A DNA stretch of 64,000 bases from Daldinia sp. FL1419. Lineage: Eukaryota; Ascomycota; Sordariomycetes; Xylariales; Hypoxylaceae. Below are positions 46,997 through 58,878 of the stretch, one piece after another. The stretch is from the NCBI GenBank assembly GCA_025201765.1, contig MU623458.1, forward strand, positions 1 through 64,000. The letters are read 5' to 3'. The notes beneath the pieces were generated by a model that was given only the letters and a program-made list of their open reading frames with translations, had not been told where the DNA came from and did not search any database. A program made the translations under genes and the position numbers. Numbering within the stretch: position 1 is the stretch's first letter; each line of letters begins with the position of its first letter.

Positions 46997-47624
46997 CTAA
47001 GCTTGGGGAAGCAGCTTAATACCAGCAATGACAGCCATAACCTTCAACGCGGTGTCGCATAGGAAGCTGATATAAAAGCCCTTGGTCCTACCCTGGGGTC
47101 CGTAGGCTGAGTAACCAGCGGCGTACCAAGTGCGCCCGGCGACCCAGCCAGCGCCGAGAGCGGCACTTGCGGTCGGGAACCAGAGGCCGGAGATGAGGAG
47201 GGCGGAAAGGAAGGGGGTTAGGTTCTCGGTGAAGTTGCTGTGGGCACGCTGAGCGCAGTTGAACTGGTAGGCTTTGGGATCCTTGGCGGCTTGCTCTTGG
47301 CTGGCGTAGGGGATCGGGTAAGTTAAACCGCTGGCCTTGCGCGCCTTGACGGTTAGCATGCTGTGGAAGGTGTTGATGAAGAGCGACGAGGCGGCGACGG
47401 TTAGGACATAGCTATATAGAGCAATAATGCGGTTAGTACAAAGCTAGACGTTGCGGGAAGGATTTAGATCTATCTGTGTCTAGCAGTAGATTGTGCCAAT
47501 TAGGTGGAAAGGAGATGGCGTGCTAGACGGTGTTACAACGGTAGACGAATGTAACGCATGGTGCAAATAAAGTTATCTGCACTTACCCATATTCGCTTGG
47601 TACTTGAAGTGCGTACGACGGCAT
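46997..47624 (-). CDS. MAPEG family protein, microsomal glutathione S-transferase 3-like
   Basis: Two exons on the minus strand: a 38-bp exon 47624-47587 and 47411-46997, separated by a 175-bp intron (donor gtaagt, acceptor tatatag). The joined protein has 150 residues and begins MPSYALQVPSEYGYVLTVAA. The EYGYVL motif near the N-terminus, four hydrophobic membrane segments (about 13-33, 72-90, 93-110 and 125-145) and FNCAQRAHSNFTENLTPFLS are typical of MGST3-type MAPEG proteins, integral membrane enzymes of ER or outer mitochondrial membrane with glutathione transferase/peroxidase activity. The length matches the family (about 150). The first exon is too short to be found as an ORF, but its sequence and phase fit exactly. 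Substrate is unknown. Confidence 0.92.
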
Positions 47625-48878
47625 TGTATAATGCAGATTTGGGTATATAGATGGTGGTTTTAGCTTTAGGTTGGTTGTTGATGAGATGATGTCGTCGAAA
47701 CTTGCAATGAACGATAAAAGAAGAGAAGGTATTTTTTATTTTGTATAGCGTTACATAGAAATGACGAAAGCCGAAACCTTTTACCCCCTTATTTATACGT
47801 AGATCCGGCCTCTTAGCTAGTCAAGTATCAATCATCATTATCCCGTCCCATACAAATCTACGACCTATGTACTAATGCGAACCCGGAGGTTGACTAATGT
47901 GATGGTCGAGAATTAGCCCGGCTCCGCCGACTAGACCAGGCAGAAACGGCATATATTATTCGACATATGTACACATCATATATTATAGGGATAAATTATG
48001 TGGTAGGAAAGAACATGCTAGGTACCTGAGAAGATCGTGAAGCTTCTACAGAGCACTGTTAAGTGGAATGTTAGGTATGGGAGGGGTGCGGCTAGACCTT
48101 CTATTCCGAGTGCCGAGACGGGAGACGCTTACACCGGCGGATACATTGCTAACGTTAAAAAGTGACCGAGCTGAGAGAATATTTAATACTAGCGAGCCTT
48201 TTTTGCTTTTTTTTTTTTTTTCCCTCTGCGAGACTCTTATCGAAGTATTGTATTTTATGTAACTAAGCTTTCTAGCTTACATGGCATATTAATAGATAAG
48301 CTTATTACATACATTACACTATAAATCACTACCTAGGTACTCAGCTACTGCAATGGATGTACATCCGCTACGTATTATGTAATTCCATCTTGAAACGTCG
48401 ACTGTTTCCGCCTGCTCTCGATACGGCTAAAGGTTCTCATATGGAACCTACCTAGTCAGGTACATGATGAAAGTACAAGACATCGGATAAAATAGCTCCG
48501 AATATCCCACTTTCCACCACTACGACGGGACCTACCTTAGTAACCTAGTGGGCCCCTCATTCTAAGAGGCTACCGAGGTACCTAGGTACCTTTACTCCTG
48601 ACAGCACACGGCTACCAACAAATGCACAATGCACAATGCAAGAGAGGCGGTCTTTGAGAATCTGAAGCTTGAATCGGTCTTACACTAGGCACCGGAATAT
48701 TGCCATACATAATACGATACCAATCAACTAAGACAAGCTCATAATACATCATCCTGTACGAGAATTTCCTGCGAAACCTATTTTGTAAAGTTGATTCATT
48801 GTATTCCACGATTTCGCCTCCTGCCGAAGCTGGCTATTCTACTTCAATAGGCCCTTCCAGGGCCCGTGAAGCTTCACC
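47625..48878. other. Divergent promoter region (MGST3-like / AP-1 gamma)
   Basis: 1.25 kb with no supported gene. It contains a T-run near 48209-48222 and TACCTAGGTA-like motifs at 48331-48341 and 48576-48591. Confidence 0.5.
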
Positions 48879-51666
48879 ATGAGTTCTCGTAAGTTGTGAT
48901 ATAGAAAGGGGTCTCCTTATAATTCGAAATTCTATATAGCCAAATCTTAATCACCATGCCTAGTTGGTTAACATGACAATCCGCCAGTGAAACAGTTCAT
49001 TCGCAATGTGCGTGCAGCGAAGACCATCGCCGACGAACGAGCTGTAATTCAAAAGGAGAGCGCTGCCATCAGAGCCAGTTTTCGAGAAGAGAGCCACGAT
49101 CACAACGTGAGGTGCGCACAAAGCGACACCAATCCTACAACGCTCGATTTATATGCTAACTCACCACAATCGATAGGCGGAACAATGTGGCCAAACTTCT
49201 ATACTTGTTCACCCTGGGCGAGAGAACCCATTTCGGTCAGATAGAATGTATCAAGCTGCTCGCATCCCCACGGTTCGCTGACAAGCGACTCGGACATCTG
49301 GCTACGAGTTTGCTACTGGATGAAAACCAGGAGGTGCTCACATTAGTTACGAATTCGTTAAAGAAGTATGACATCCCTTGAACAGTATTTGGTTTACCGT
49401 CCCAGGCTGACCTTGACTTCTACCTTCAGTGATCTAGGTCACTCCAACCAATATGTCGTTGGCCTCGCTCTCTGCACCCTTGGAAATATAGCGTCGATCG
49501 AGATGTCCCGAGATTTGTTCCCCGAAATAGAGACATTAGTTTCTACCGCCAACCCTTATATCCGAAGAAAGGCAGCTTTATGCGCCATGCGAATATGCCG
49601 AAAAGTCCCCGACTTGCAAGAACATTTCGTCGAAAAGGCAGCGCAGCTATTATCGGATAGGAACCATGGTGTACTTCTGTGCGGGCTAACCTTGGTCACG
49701 AGCATGTGCGAGGCGGAAGAGGAAGAAGGCGGTGACGAAGGAATCATTGATAAGTTCAAGCAGTTTGTTCCGGTTTTGGTCAGAACTTTGAAAGGCCTTG
49801 CTACCTCGGGATACGCCCCTGAACATGATGTTACTGGTATCACGGACCCCTTCCTGCAAGTAAAGATTCTACGGTTACTTCGAGTCCTTGTTCGGGGCGA
49901 TGCCGAGGGGACGGAACAAATCAATGATATCCTCGCTCAGGTCGCCACAAACACAGATTCCTCTAAGAATGTTGGTAACTCGATCCTTTACGAAGCTGTC
50001 CGGACCATTCTCGATATTGAGGCGGACTCGGGTCTCCGAGTCCTTGGCGTCAACATCCTTGGCAAGTTCCTTTCTAACCGCGACAACAATATTCGATATG
50101 TTGCTCTCAACACCCTGATCAAGGTTGTCGCTATCGAGCCGAATGCCGTTCAACGGCATCGTAACACGATCCTGGAATGTCTACGGGACCCCGATATCAG
50201 CATCAGGAGACGTGCTTTGGACCTCAGTTTCACGTTAATCAACGAGAGTAACGTACGAGTTCTCATCCGAGAGCTACTTGCCTTCCTCGAGGTCGCCGAC
50301 AACGAGTTTAAGCCTAGTATGACTAGTCAAATCGGTATCGCGGCTGACCGGTACGCTCCTAACAAGAGGTGGCATATCGATACTATGCTGCGAGTGTTGA
50401 CCCTCGCAGGTAACTATGTTAAGGAACCTATTATGGCTTCGTTTGTCCGACTCGTAGCAACCACACCAGAGCTCCAGACATACGCCGTCCAAAAGCTGTA
50501 CACAAATCTGAAGAAAGATATTACTCAAGAAAGCTTGACGCAGGCGGGTGCGTGGTGTATTGGTGAATATGGCGCTTCCCTACTCAGGGGTGGACAATAT
50601 GAAGAGGAGGAATTGGTCCAGGAGGTGAAGGAATACGAAATCGTCGACCTTTTCACCACCATCCTTAATAGCAGCTACGGCACCCAAGTGTCTACCGAAT
50701 ACATCGTCACAGCTCTAGTCAAACTAAGCACGCGGTTTTCAGACCAGCACCAGATAGAACGTATTAAGCGACTATTAGACATCCACCAGACCAGCTTAGA
50801 TGTCGAGATACAACAAAGAGCGGTTGAATACGGTAACCTGTTTTCCTACGATGACATACGTCGTGGCGTCCTAGAAAAGATGCCGCCGCCGCAGATCAAG
50901 GAGGAGTCAAGAGTGCTGGGTGAAGCTACCAAGAAACCCAAGAAGGGAGCTAATCGCAGATCGAAGCTTATCGCCAAACCCACAACAGACCAGGACCTAC
51001 TTGACTTGATGGGAGACACCAACACGACGCCTTTAGCCTCACCTACGGCCGGTGGTCCAAGCAACACTGATTTACTCGCAGATATTCTCGGCGGCAGCAC
51101 AACTACACCTCAGACCGCGTCTCCGCCACCCCAAAGTAATACGGCTTCAATCATGGACCTATTCTCTCAAGGCTCGACATCCAGCCCAGCACCAGCTAGT
51201 TCGGGTCTAGGTGACCTCGCAGGCCTCGGCACTCCTCCGCCTCAGCAACAAGCTGTAGCTGCAGCTCCACCATCCGCCGGTATCCCGTGCTACAACGCCA
51301 ACGGCCTCAACATCACGCTCCAGCTCCAGCGCAACGCCGAGGGTGCCGTACAAGTTCTAGGCCGTTTCCGGAACACATCCGGCGCTCCGCTGTCCAATGT
51401 GGGACTGCAGGCTGCCGTGCCTAAATCCCAGAAGCTTCAGCTCATGAGCATTTCGAATACAGATATCGCGCCCGGGGCCGAGGCTACGCAGATGATGCGT
51501 ATTACGGGGAGTAAAGGGGTAAGTCTGAACATATTTCACTCGAATATGAAGTGTAATTTAGCTAACTCGATTTATACAGCCTCTCCGTTTAATGCTGCGA
51601 ATCGGATATTCCAGTCCCTCAGCGGGACAAGTCATGGATCAGGTCAAGTGGACGGAACCGTCATGA
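48879..51666 (+). CDS. APL4: AP-1 clathrin adaptor complex subunit gamma
   Basis: Five exons: 48879-48888, 48988-49111, 49177-49365, 49430-51518 and 51580-51666, giving 832 residues. The first exon codes only MSS plus one base, then LKQFIRNVRAAKTIADERA. Junctions restore family motifs: HDHNVRRNNVAKLLYLFTLG and TLVTNSLKNDLGHSNQYVVG. Residues up to about 590 form the adaptin trunk (ASIEMSRDLFPEIETL and others), then a Ser/Pro/Gln hinge, then the gamma ear (GIPCYNANGLNITLQLQRNA). The last exon gives PLRLMLRIGYSSPSAGQVMD and ends WTEPS; without it the frame runs on to 51722 and loses the ear's final strand. AP-1 sorts cargo into clathrin vesicles between trans-Golgi and endosomes. The donor at 49112 (gtgcgc) is weak but required by frame. 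Confidence 0.95.
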
Positions 51667-52189
51667 GCAGGGGGTATCATGATAAAAAAGGCGAATTAGT
51701 TGTACTTGTACCCGCCCGTTGATGCGTCTGCCCGTTCTAAGGGGGGTGAGATCAATGTATGCCGATAGAAAAGGTTTCGCAAAAGGATATGATGCTTGTG
51801 ATGCGGCTAGTGTAGATGAGCAGGCGATAAGTTTTAATGAATGCTAGACGTTGAGTCTTCTATTTAAGCCGTTTGCCCGATGTGATATCGTGTATTATGC
51901 CCCGAATGTTGTGGAAACAGGGAGTTTTGATGGCATAGTTATGAGATTGACCATACTATGGATGTTATTATTTAACACAAATTAAACCATCGTGTAGTAA
52001 TAGAGGCTAGAACATCAGTTCCATACCTAGATATCTATCTAGAAAAGAGCCAAACAAATGCATGGGTCAGGTATCTTCATATTATTAGCCATTCTGATCA
52101 ATGAGCGGTACTATGTTAACTAGTAACTATACCAAGTTAGGTCCCTAGCATTGCTGTAGTACTACAATTACGACTACTCCGCTAGCTGT
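51667..52189. other. Convergent 3' intergenic region (AP-1 gamma / TFIIIC)
   Basis: About 520 bp between two 3' ends. Nothing beyond presumed UTR sequence is visible. Confidence 0.5.
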
Positions 52190-54210
52190 CTATTCGACGT
52201 CTTCACCATACTCCTCCCCTCCGTCCTCCTCTCCATCACCATTATCATAGTACTCATACTCTTCTTCCGGATCCCCATCTGCATCATCATCGCCGTCCAA
52301 ATCCTCCACATCCCACGAATTCTCCATCGGAGTCTCATCGTCATTGTCGCCACCCTCACCCTCGCCATCACCCACCATATCACCCGGCTCCAAGTCCTCT
52401 CCCCCAGGGGTAGACACCCCATCCGCCGTCCCAGAACCCACCTTCTGCTTATTTTGGATGGTAGGCGGCCGGCGCTTATACAACCTACTATCAAGCTCCT
52501 CCATCGGGCGCAAAAACGGCTCCAGCGTCAGACCCAGCGGCTTATCCGTGATATCGGGGAACGGGCGAATCCGATCCTCGAGGAAAGAATTATACAAGAA
52601 GCCGGGCTTCTGCGGGCGGTCGTCGTCGGATCCCATGCGGCCCCTCTTGATCGCCACCATCTTAACTTTCATGACCATCTTGACCTTACTCCACGTGCCC
52701 TTGTGGTACCACCCGGAGTCCTTCAAGTCGCACGTCTCCCTCAGCGGCGCGCGGTCGATTATCCCGCGCACAAAGGGGTCCGTGATATCGCAGACCTGCC
52801 AGAACTTGCCGTCGGTGGAGTAGTTCTGCCCGTTCCAGAGGTGGCTGCTGCGGTTCTCGCGCACGTGTTTCTTCGTCTGGCCCTTGCGCACGACTTCCCA
52901 GGGGATCTTCTTCGTGCCTACGATGTTGCGCTCTAGCTTGAAGGCTAACGTCTGGTAGATCCGGAAGCTGGGGTCGGGCCGCGGGTCCACGCCGTACTTG
53001 ATGAAGGCGTCACGCCAGGGCCCGCCACGGAATTGGTACCCGATGAGCTGCAAAGCGATCCGCAGGACGGAGTCTGAGTAGTTCCCCGTGATGCGGTTGA
53101 GGATGGCGCGGCGTGTCCAGATAGGTCGCTCGTCCATTAACTTGTGAAGTTGGTTCATGAGCGCCTCGGGCACGTGCATAGCCGGTTCCCGTCGAGGCTT
53201 CTCGGGCACGGGGTACTGGTTGTTATTGATGAAGTGGCCATACGAGTGCTTCTTCCTGCCTTGAATGTTGATGAGTTGCTGCTTACCCACCTCATCACCT
53301 TCAATCTTGGTATTCGGATTCTGCTCATAGTTGTAGTTGAATCCAATAACCCTGTCCGTAAAGTGCGGCGGGGGTATTATCTCCTGACCGGGACCCGTGG
53401 CCACGCCAGGGGTAAATTTGATTCTTCGCAACTTTGAGACTACGAGGGATGTTAGTGTATAGTGAGACAACTAGAAGAATAGACGTAGGGCTCCGGTCAC
53501 CTTTCATTGGGAGCATGTTTTCGGCAATGTTGGTTAAGAAGGAAGGCTTTGTAGTAACGAACTGGAAATCTGCTAGACCACGATATCTGTGAGTAGTGGG
53601 AATATTTCCGACAGCTTCTACCTGATAATCTTCAGGGTTATCTTGCATTTTCCTAAGGATAGATTTGGGCAAATCCCGTCGACTTTGGGAGCTGATTTGT
53701 TCTGTCCCCGGGGTGGTTGATGTGCTATCGGCAACATCAACATCACTTGTAAATGGGCCATTGTCTCCTCGCTTTCGTTTCCTGCCTGTTCTCTTGGGGA
53801 CTGTGATCTTGAGCAGAATATTATTAGTGGCTGTGTGATGTGATACAATCGGCTTTGATGTTGGATTGTCAGGTCGGAACCACAGGGGAACTGAACTGGG
53901 TTCTCCCGTATCTGTAAGAAGCTACCATGCCTGATTAGCAGCTTGTATTTACGAGGAGCGCTGAAGTATCTACCTTTTGAAAGTCGATGTCCGGGCCAAA
54001 AGTAGCTAGTCCTTTGTCGAGGTTGAGAATCACGCAGGGGTGTTCTATGGCAACTATTTTTCTCGGGGGTACTTCGAACGTCGGCGCACCCACCGAGTCG
54101 TCCATCGAGTCGTCTACCTCGTCAGCATCGTCAGCCTCATCAACTTCATCCACCTCATCCTCATAGTATGTTTCGTTTTCGGGATATATCATCACGTCGG
54201 AGGTCGACAT
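52190..54210 (-). CDS. TFC1: Transcription factor TFIIIC subunit Tfc1/Sfc1 (tau95, GTF3C5)
   Basis: Three exons on the minus strand: 54210-53974, 53921-53501 and 53439-52190, with introns of 52 and 61 bp, giving 635 residues. The acceptor of intron 1 must be 'catggtag' at 53922-53924, not the more pyrimidine-rich 'cttcttacag' downstream, because only it keeps the frame (GPDIDFQK-LLTDTGEPSSVP). N-terminus: acidic, then PPRKIVAIEHPCVILNLDKG and VPLWFRPDNPTSKPI. The middle has KPSFLTNIAENMLPMKVSKL (across intron 2) and DERPIWTRRAILNRITGN, and the C-terminal domain contains IALQLIGYQFRGGPWRDAFI and KYGVDPRPDPSFRIYQTLAF. The tail from about 560 is very acidic. TFIIIC binds the A and B boxes of tRNA genes and recruits TFIIIB for RNA polymerase III; this subunit contacts the A-box region. 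Confidence 0.93.
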
Positions 54211-55877
54211 AATGGTCGTCAATGGATTCCAAGCTTTATGCAGCTATTAAGATTCGCAAGAACTCTTAAAGCTGTAGAGTAAGACAGCTGGTGCCGATTT
54301 TCACATGTAGCACAAATACCGTTGTAGTGGCCTATAAGTTGTGCGAGAGGTCTGTGATATTTGATAATTGACTACAGATCCGTACGTGCCAAAGGTATTC
54401 TAGATAGGGCTACCTTTTCTTGAGCTCGATGGCGCGTCCGTTAAAGAATGTTGCACGACTCTCTTTTAGCATGCTATGCCCTTATGCCTATCCTATTCTT
54501 GTAAGCTTTTAACCTAAGGCTTTCTCAAGTTGTTGAAGCTTGGGGTAGGTATCTAAGTAGGTAGGTAGGTACTTACTTTCATATCTTAGTTACGTTAGTT
54601 AATATTTTATGAAGTTAACCATCGTAAGTTTCAATCTGATAATTCGGACGATGACCCGCACGGTGCGAAAGACGGTATAATATGTCACCTGATGATGGAG
54701 ATTCAGCCTATGAGGGAGACCCAATTAAACCCAAATTAAACCTTACACAGACGAGGTGCACTGTACTGCGTAGCATTCATTCTCTCTTTTTTTAGTGTTA
54801 CAATTTTGCTACCAAGGTCCATAATAATTTACGGCACTTGTTATGTACCTGCCGAAGCATTTCCCTTCGGCATAATTAAAGTTTATTAGAGAGAAAAAAC
54901 ACATACACGTAGACAGACAGTCGATCGTCATACTCGCGACTTTAACTAGGACACATATTTCTATAGACTCACGATATACACACGAGAAACATCCGTTTAT
55001 TCGCATACAAATTAAACCCCCCTTCCTGAAAAAACCTGAAATTTGCTAAAAGTTGCATATGTACAAATCAGTACCCTGATAAAGGGAGCTCACGAGACAT
55101 CATCTTTAATGATTGGGTTAATCCTGCCCCGCCAACTAGCTTGTGATTCGACGCGGCTCTGCACCGTGAAGCATAAATCATGTAACGATTCCGAGCCAAC
55201 CCCACAGGCTGCCATTAGCTAGCACAGACGTGACATGAAAGGATGCACAAATTATAATGAATGCATAATATGCAGGTCCGTTAGTACATGCATCTTTACA
55301 TTATTTATTAGTTAGTTATATGTAGTTAGTATGTACCTATGTAGACGGGCAATTTGGCTGCTTGGGTAGGTACATACGTATAGTGTTGACAGTTAGAGTT
55401 AATGTAGTTAATGGAAGCTTTCTCAAATTCCATGTCCTACTCCTCGAGTCTACCTAAAAACGGGAAAAAAACCGGTATCAAATGAGAAAAAAAATCACTA
55501 TCATACCCGTAAACTGGTAACCTTTTTGCTACAGAATTTGATAAGTCACGTAACTGGGCAAACTCGATATTGTTGCTGGGGTAGATTAGCTGTTTCGCTG
55601 CCGTGCCAGGTGAGGTACTTGACTACCTAAGCATTTTGTACTGTACATCGCTAATAACTTCATGGGGGGATATCTAGGTACTACCTAATCATTGGTTGGA
55701 TGTACCCATAACTGTACCCTACCTGAATGCATGTACTTCACATAGCTGCGCTACGTTAACTAGGCATTACACCTAACGCTGTGGGCATACGATTGAATTG
55801 ACAAGTACCTAATTCAATTACAGGTACTAGCTTCCATATTTACAATAAGTACCTATTGTACAATACATGCGCTGGCG

Positions 55878-55916
55878 AAGTGGTGAAAGTGGTGAAAGTG
55901 GTGCAAGTGGTGCAAG
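55878..55916 (+). repeat. 9-bp tandem repeat (AAGTGGTGM), four units
   Basis: Two units of aagtggtga followed by two of aagtggtgc. Confidence 0.8.
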
Positions 55917-56112
55917 AAGTTGAGAGTGGCCCTATGGAAGATCACCGGAGTCCCTAAAACTAAACCCGCCTAACCTCCCCTAAACGCTTGCTTTCGTTGC
56001 TCCATAACTTCACAACTCACAGCAGTCAGTCTGTACATACCTTACCTAGAATGTGTGTGTAGGCGCAGACTGCTTCTCCACCTTCCACAACGACAACTCA
56101 AACTTCATATCT

Positions 56113-56145
56113 AACTTGATAAACTTGATAAACTTGATAAACTTG
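56113..56145 (+). repeat. 9-bp tandem repeat (ACTTGATAA), 3-4 units
   Basis: Perfect units run from 56113, ending in a variant 'acttgttca'. They lie about 480 bp upstream of the B56 gene start. Confidence 0.8.
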
Positions 56146-56626
56146 TTCAACATCAACCGTTCGTTTGTTTTTCTTTCCCCAAAGCTAAGAGGCTCAACTT
56201 GAGCTGTCTTGCATGAGCTATTGCTATTCATTGTTTTACTACAAAATCCGTTGATAATTCGCTTACTCGACCTATGCGACAGACACCTTCCTGCAGCGTC
56301 GTCCCGCCTCCTTAAGCCTAACCTAACTGTTAATACACGAATTCTCGTCTTGTACCAAACAAACGGTGAATCCACAACTTAATTCTACCTACAACTTACA
56401 CGCATTTTGCACCTGCCTATCCGATTACCCGGTCACCCACCTTCTCAACTTTCTACTGTCGACGTATCTCTTTTGTGTTTCCTAATACTCGGCCCTCTGC
56501 TACGGCGACGCGTCTGTCGACGCTATACTCTATCCAATCTTCCCTTCTCCTATAACGACATCCTAAGGAGGACTAGAGAGTCGGGCGTCCCCACCCCGCC
56601 GTAAGTAGGGGCCTTGACTTACAAAG

Positions 56627-58878
56627 ATGAAGGGCTTCAGGCGAGCGGTATGTCTACCTCTTATCTTCCTACTCTTATTTCTAAGAGCCAAAAGCAAGAA
56701 GAAGAAAAAGTTGGCAATCCCATTAATATGTTCTCTCATCGCTAACCAACCCCCCCCTCTACCGAATAGCTCTCGCGAGGCAAGGACAACAAGTCCACCA
56801 AGAAGAATAAGGATTCCAAAGATGGCACGGCTTCGCCTTCCTCTAGTGGTTCTCGAGAAACCCAGTCGCCTGTATTGACACCCTCTTCCTCTACCTCGAC
56901 GCTGAACGACATCAGAAACAAGCCCCTCCCCCCCAACAATGCTGGAACACATGGTGGTGATCATGGTGGCCCTGCCTTACAAGGCCAGGCTGGCCAAGCA
57001 TCTGGCGCTGTGCCTGATAGGTTTGGCAATGTTGGCGCTCAGCAGTCGCCGAACGGTGCTGCTACTCCTCGACATGGCGGTACTCTTCCGCCAACCGTGG
57101 TCATTAGCCCGAGTGCTCCAGTAGGCTACACCTCCCTTTTCCCCCCCGACCCCTTTATATCGAAATGGTAGCTAATTGATGTTCCTTTTTGGTAGCACGT
57201 TCCCCCCCCTGGCGCCGCAGAGACCATGCCACACGACCTTGCTCCGCCTAAAGCCGGGTCGAAATCCATCGTCTTTGACCGTCTCCACCAGACCCCGAAA
57301 GACGTTCCCGAAGGTATCAGGACACCCAGGAGACAAAACTCGTCGCGATTTGACATCTCGACACACCGAGAATTGGAGAAACTCCCGGGGTTTCATGAAG
57401 TACCGCCTAACCGACGACAGGAGCTTTTTATGCAGAAGATTGACCAGTGCAATGTCATCTTCGACTTCAACGATGCTAGCGCCGACATGAAGTCCAAGGA
57501 GATCAAACGTCTAGCTCTGCACGAATTACTGGATTACGTAGCCAATAACCGTCAAGTCATCACCGAGCCTATGTATCCTCGTGTTGTAGAAATGTTCGCG
57601 AAGAATCTATTCCGCCCGATTCCCCCGCCTATGAATCCACAAGGCGAAGCGTTCGATCCAGAGGAAGATGAACCTGTCTTGGAAGTGGCCTGGCCCCATA
57701 TCCAGGTGGTTTATGAGTTCTTTTTGAGATTTATTGAAAGCCAAGACTTCAACACCAACATTGCTAAAGCCTATATCGACCACAGCTTCGTGCTTCAGCT
57801 CCTAGAGCTTTTTGACTCGGAAGACCCGCGTGAACGAGACTTCCTAAAGACTACCTTGCATCGCATTTATGGAAAATTCCTCAACCTTCGTTCGTTCATC
57901 CGACGTTCTATCAACAACGTCTTCTTCCAGTTTACCTACGAGACGGAAAGGTTCAATGGCGTAGCCGAGCTACTTGAGATTCTCGGCTCCATTATTAACG
58001 GATTCGCCTTGCCTCTCAAAGAGGAGCATAAGCTATTTTTGACTAGGGTTTTGCTCCCCCTTCACAAAGTGAAGAGTTTGAGCATGTACCACCCCCAACT
58101 CGCGTATTGTATCGTCCAGTTCCTCGAAAAAGACGCCTCGTTAACTGAAGATGTTGTTCTCGGCCTTCTCCGATATTGGCCGAAAGTCAACAGCACCAAA
58201 GAGGTTATGTACCTCAATGAGGTTGAAGACATTTTCGAAGTAATGGACCCTGCAGAATTCACCAAGGTTCAAGAGCCATTGTTCCATCAGCTTGCTAAAT
58301 CGGTTGCGAGCCCGCATTTCCAGGTTGCAGAACGAGCCTTGTATTTCTGGAACAATGAGTATTTCTGTAACCTCGTGAGTGATAACGTCGATATCATTCT
58401 ACCCATTATGTTCGCACCTCTATACGAGAATTCTAAGGGACACTGGAACAGGTAAGAAAGCAAATACCAAATAGTTGTTTCACCAAAACTAACAGAATAT
58501 AATAGAACAATCCATGGGATGGTATATAACGCGATGAAGCTATTTATGGAGATTAACCCGCAGCTTTTCGATGACTGCTCTCACGAGTATACTGAGCAAC
58601 AAAATAACGCCGCGGCGAGGGAAGCCCTTCGAGAGAGGAAATGGGCAGCTATCACAGAGCAAGCTAACAAGAGAAGAGCGAATGGTGCCTCTGAGAATGG
58701 TACTCCAGCTGCAAAGCCGCTCAATATACTACCGCGAGTGGAAGAAGCTGACTCTGTTACGGAGGATAACCAGAAGAGGCTGGATTCGCTGAAACTTCAG
58801 GATGCCAACCAGAATAATCGCCGTCCTAACACCCACGAGCGACAGGGCTCGGCTAGTTCGGCACGAAGTCAGCGGTGA
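56627..58878 (+). CDS. Protein phosphatase 2A B56 (B') regulatory subunit, Rts1/Par1-like
   Basis: Four exons: 56627-56647, 56770-57120, 57196-58451 and 58506-58878, with introns of 122, 75 and 54 bp, giving 666 residues. The 7-codon first exon gives MKGFRRA, continuing LSRGKDNKSTKKNKDSKDG as in fungal B56 proteins. Residues to about 140 are Ser/Pro/Gly-rich. The B56 domain follows: LPGFHEVPPNRRQELFMQKI, AWPHIQVVYEFFLRFIESQD, RTIHGMVYNAMKLFMEINPQ (across intron 3), with HEAT-like helices throughout. A disordered tail closes it. B56 subunits direct the PP2A core enzyme to substrates in cell-cycle and stress control; yeast Rts1 and fission yeast Par1 are the counterparts. Junctions, frame and family similarity agree at each splice site. 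Confidence 0.95.

Larger units (their letters stand above)
54211..56626. other. Divergent promoter region (TFIIIC / PP2A B56), 2.4 kb
   Basis: No gene is supported. Contents are TACCTAGGTA-like motifs (54543-54573, 55671-55690), a 9-bp AAGTGGTGM repeat (55878-55916), a 9-bp ACTTGATAA repeat (56113-56145) and C/T-rich leader-like sequence from about 56390 to 56580. Confidence 0.5.

Noticed and set aside
51519..51722. Continuous AP-1 gamma reading frame to 51722
   Set aside because: A canonical intron (gtaagt, gctaac, tacag) and recovery of the gamma-ear C-terminus show that the stop at 51664-51666 is the main one.
52344..52936. Plus-strand frames of about 160 codons opposite TFIIIC
   Set aside because: Both are antisense shadows of the TFIIIC coding sequence.
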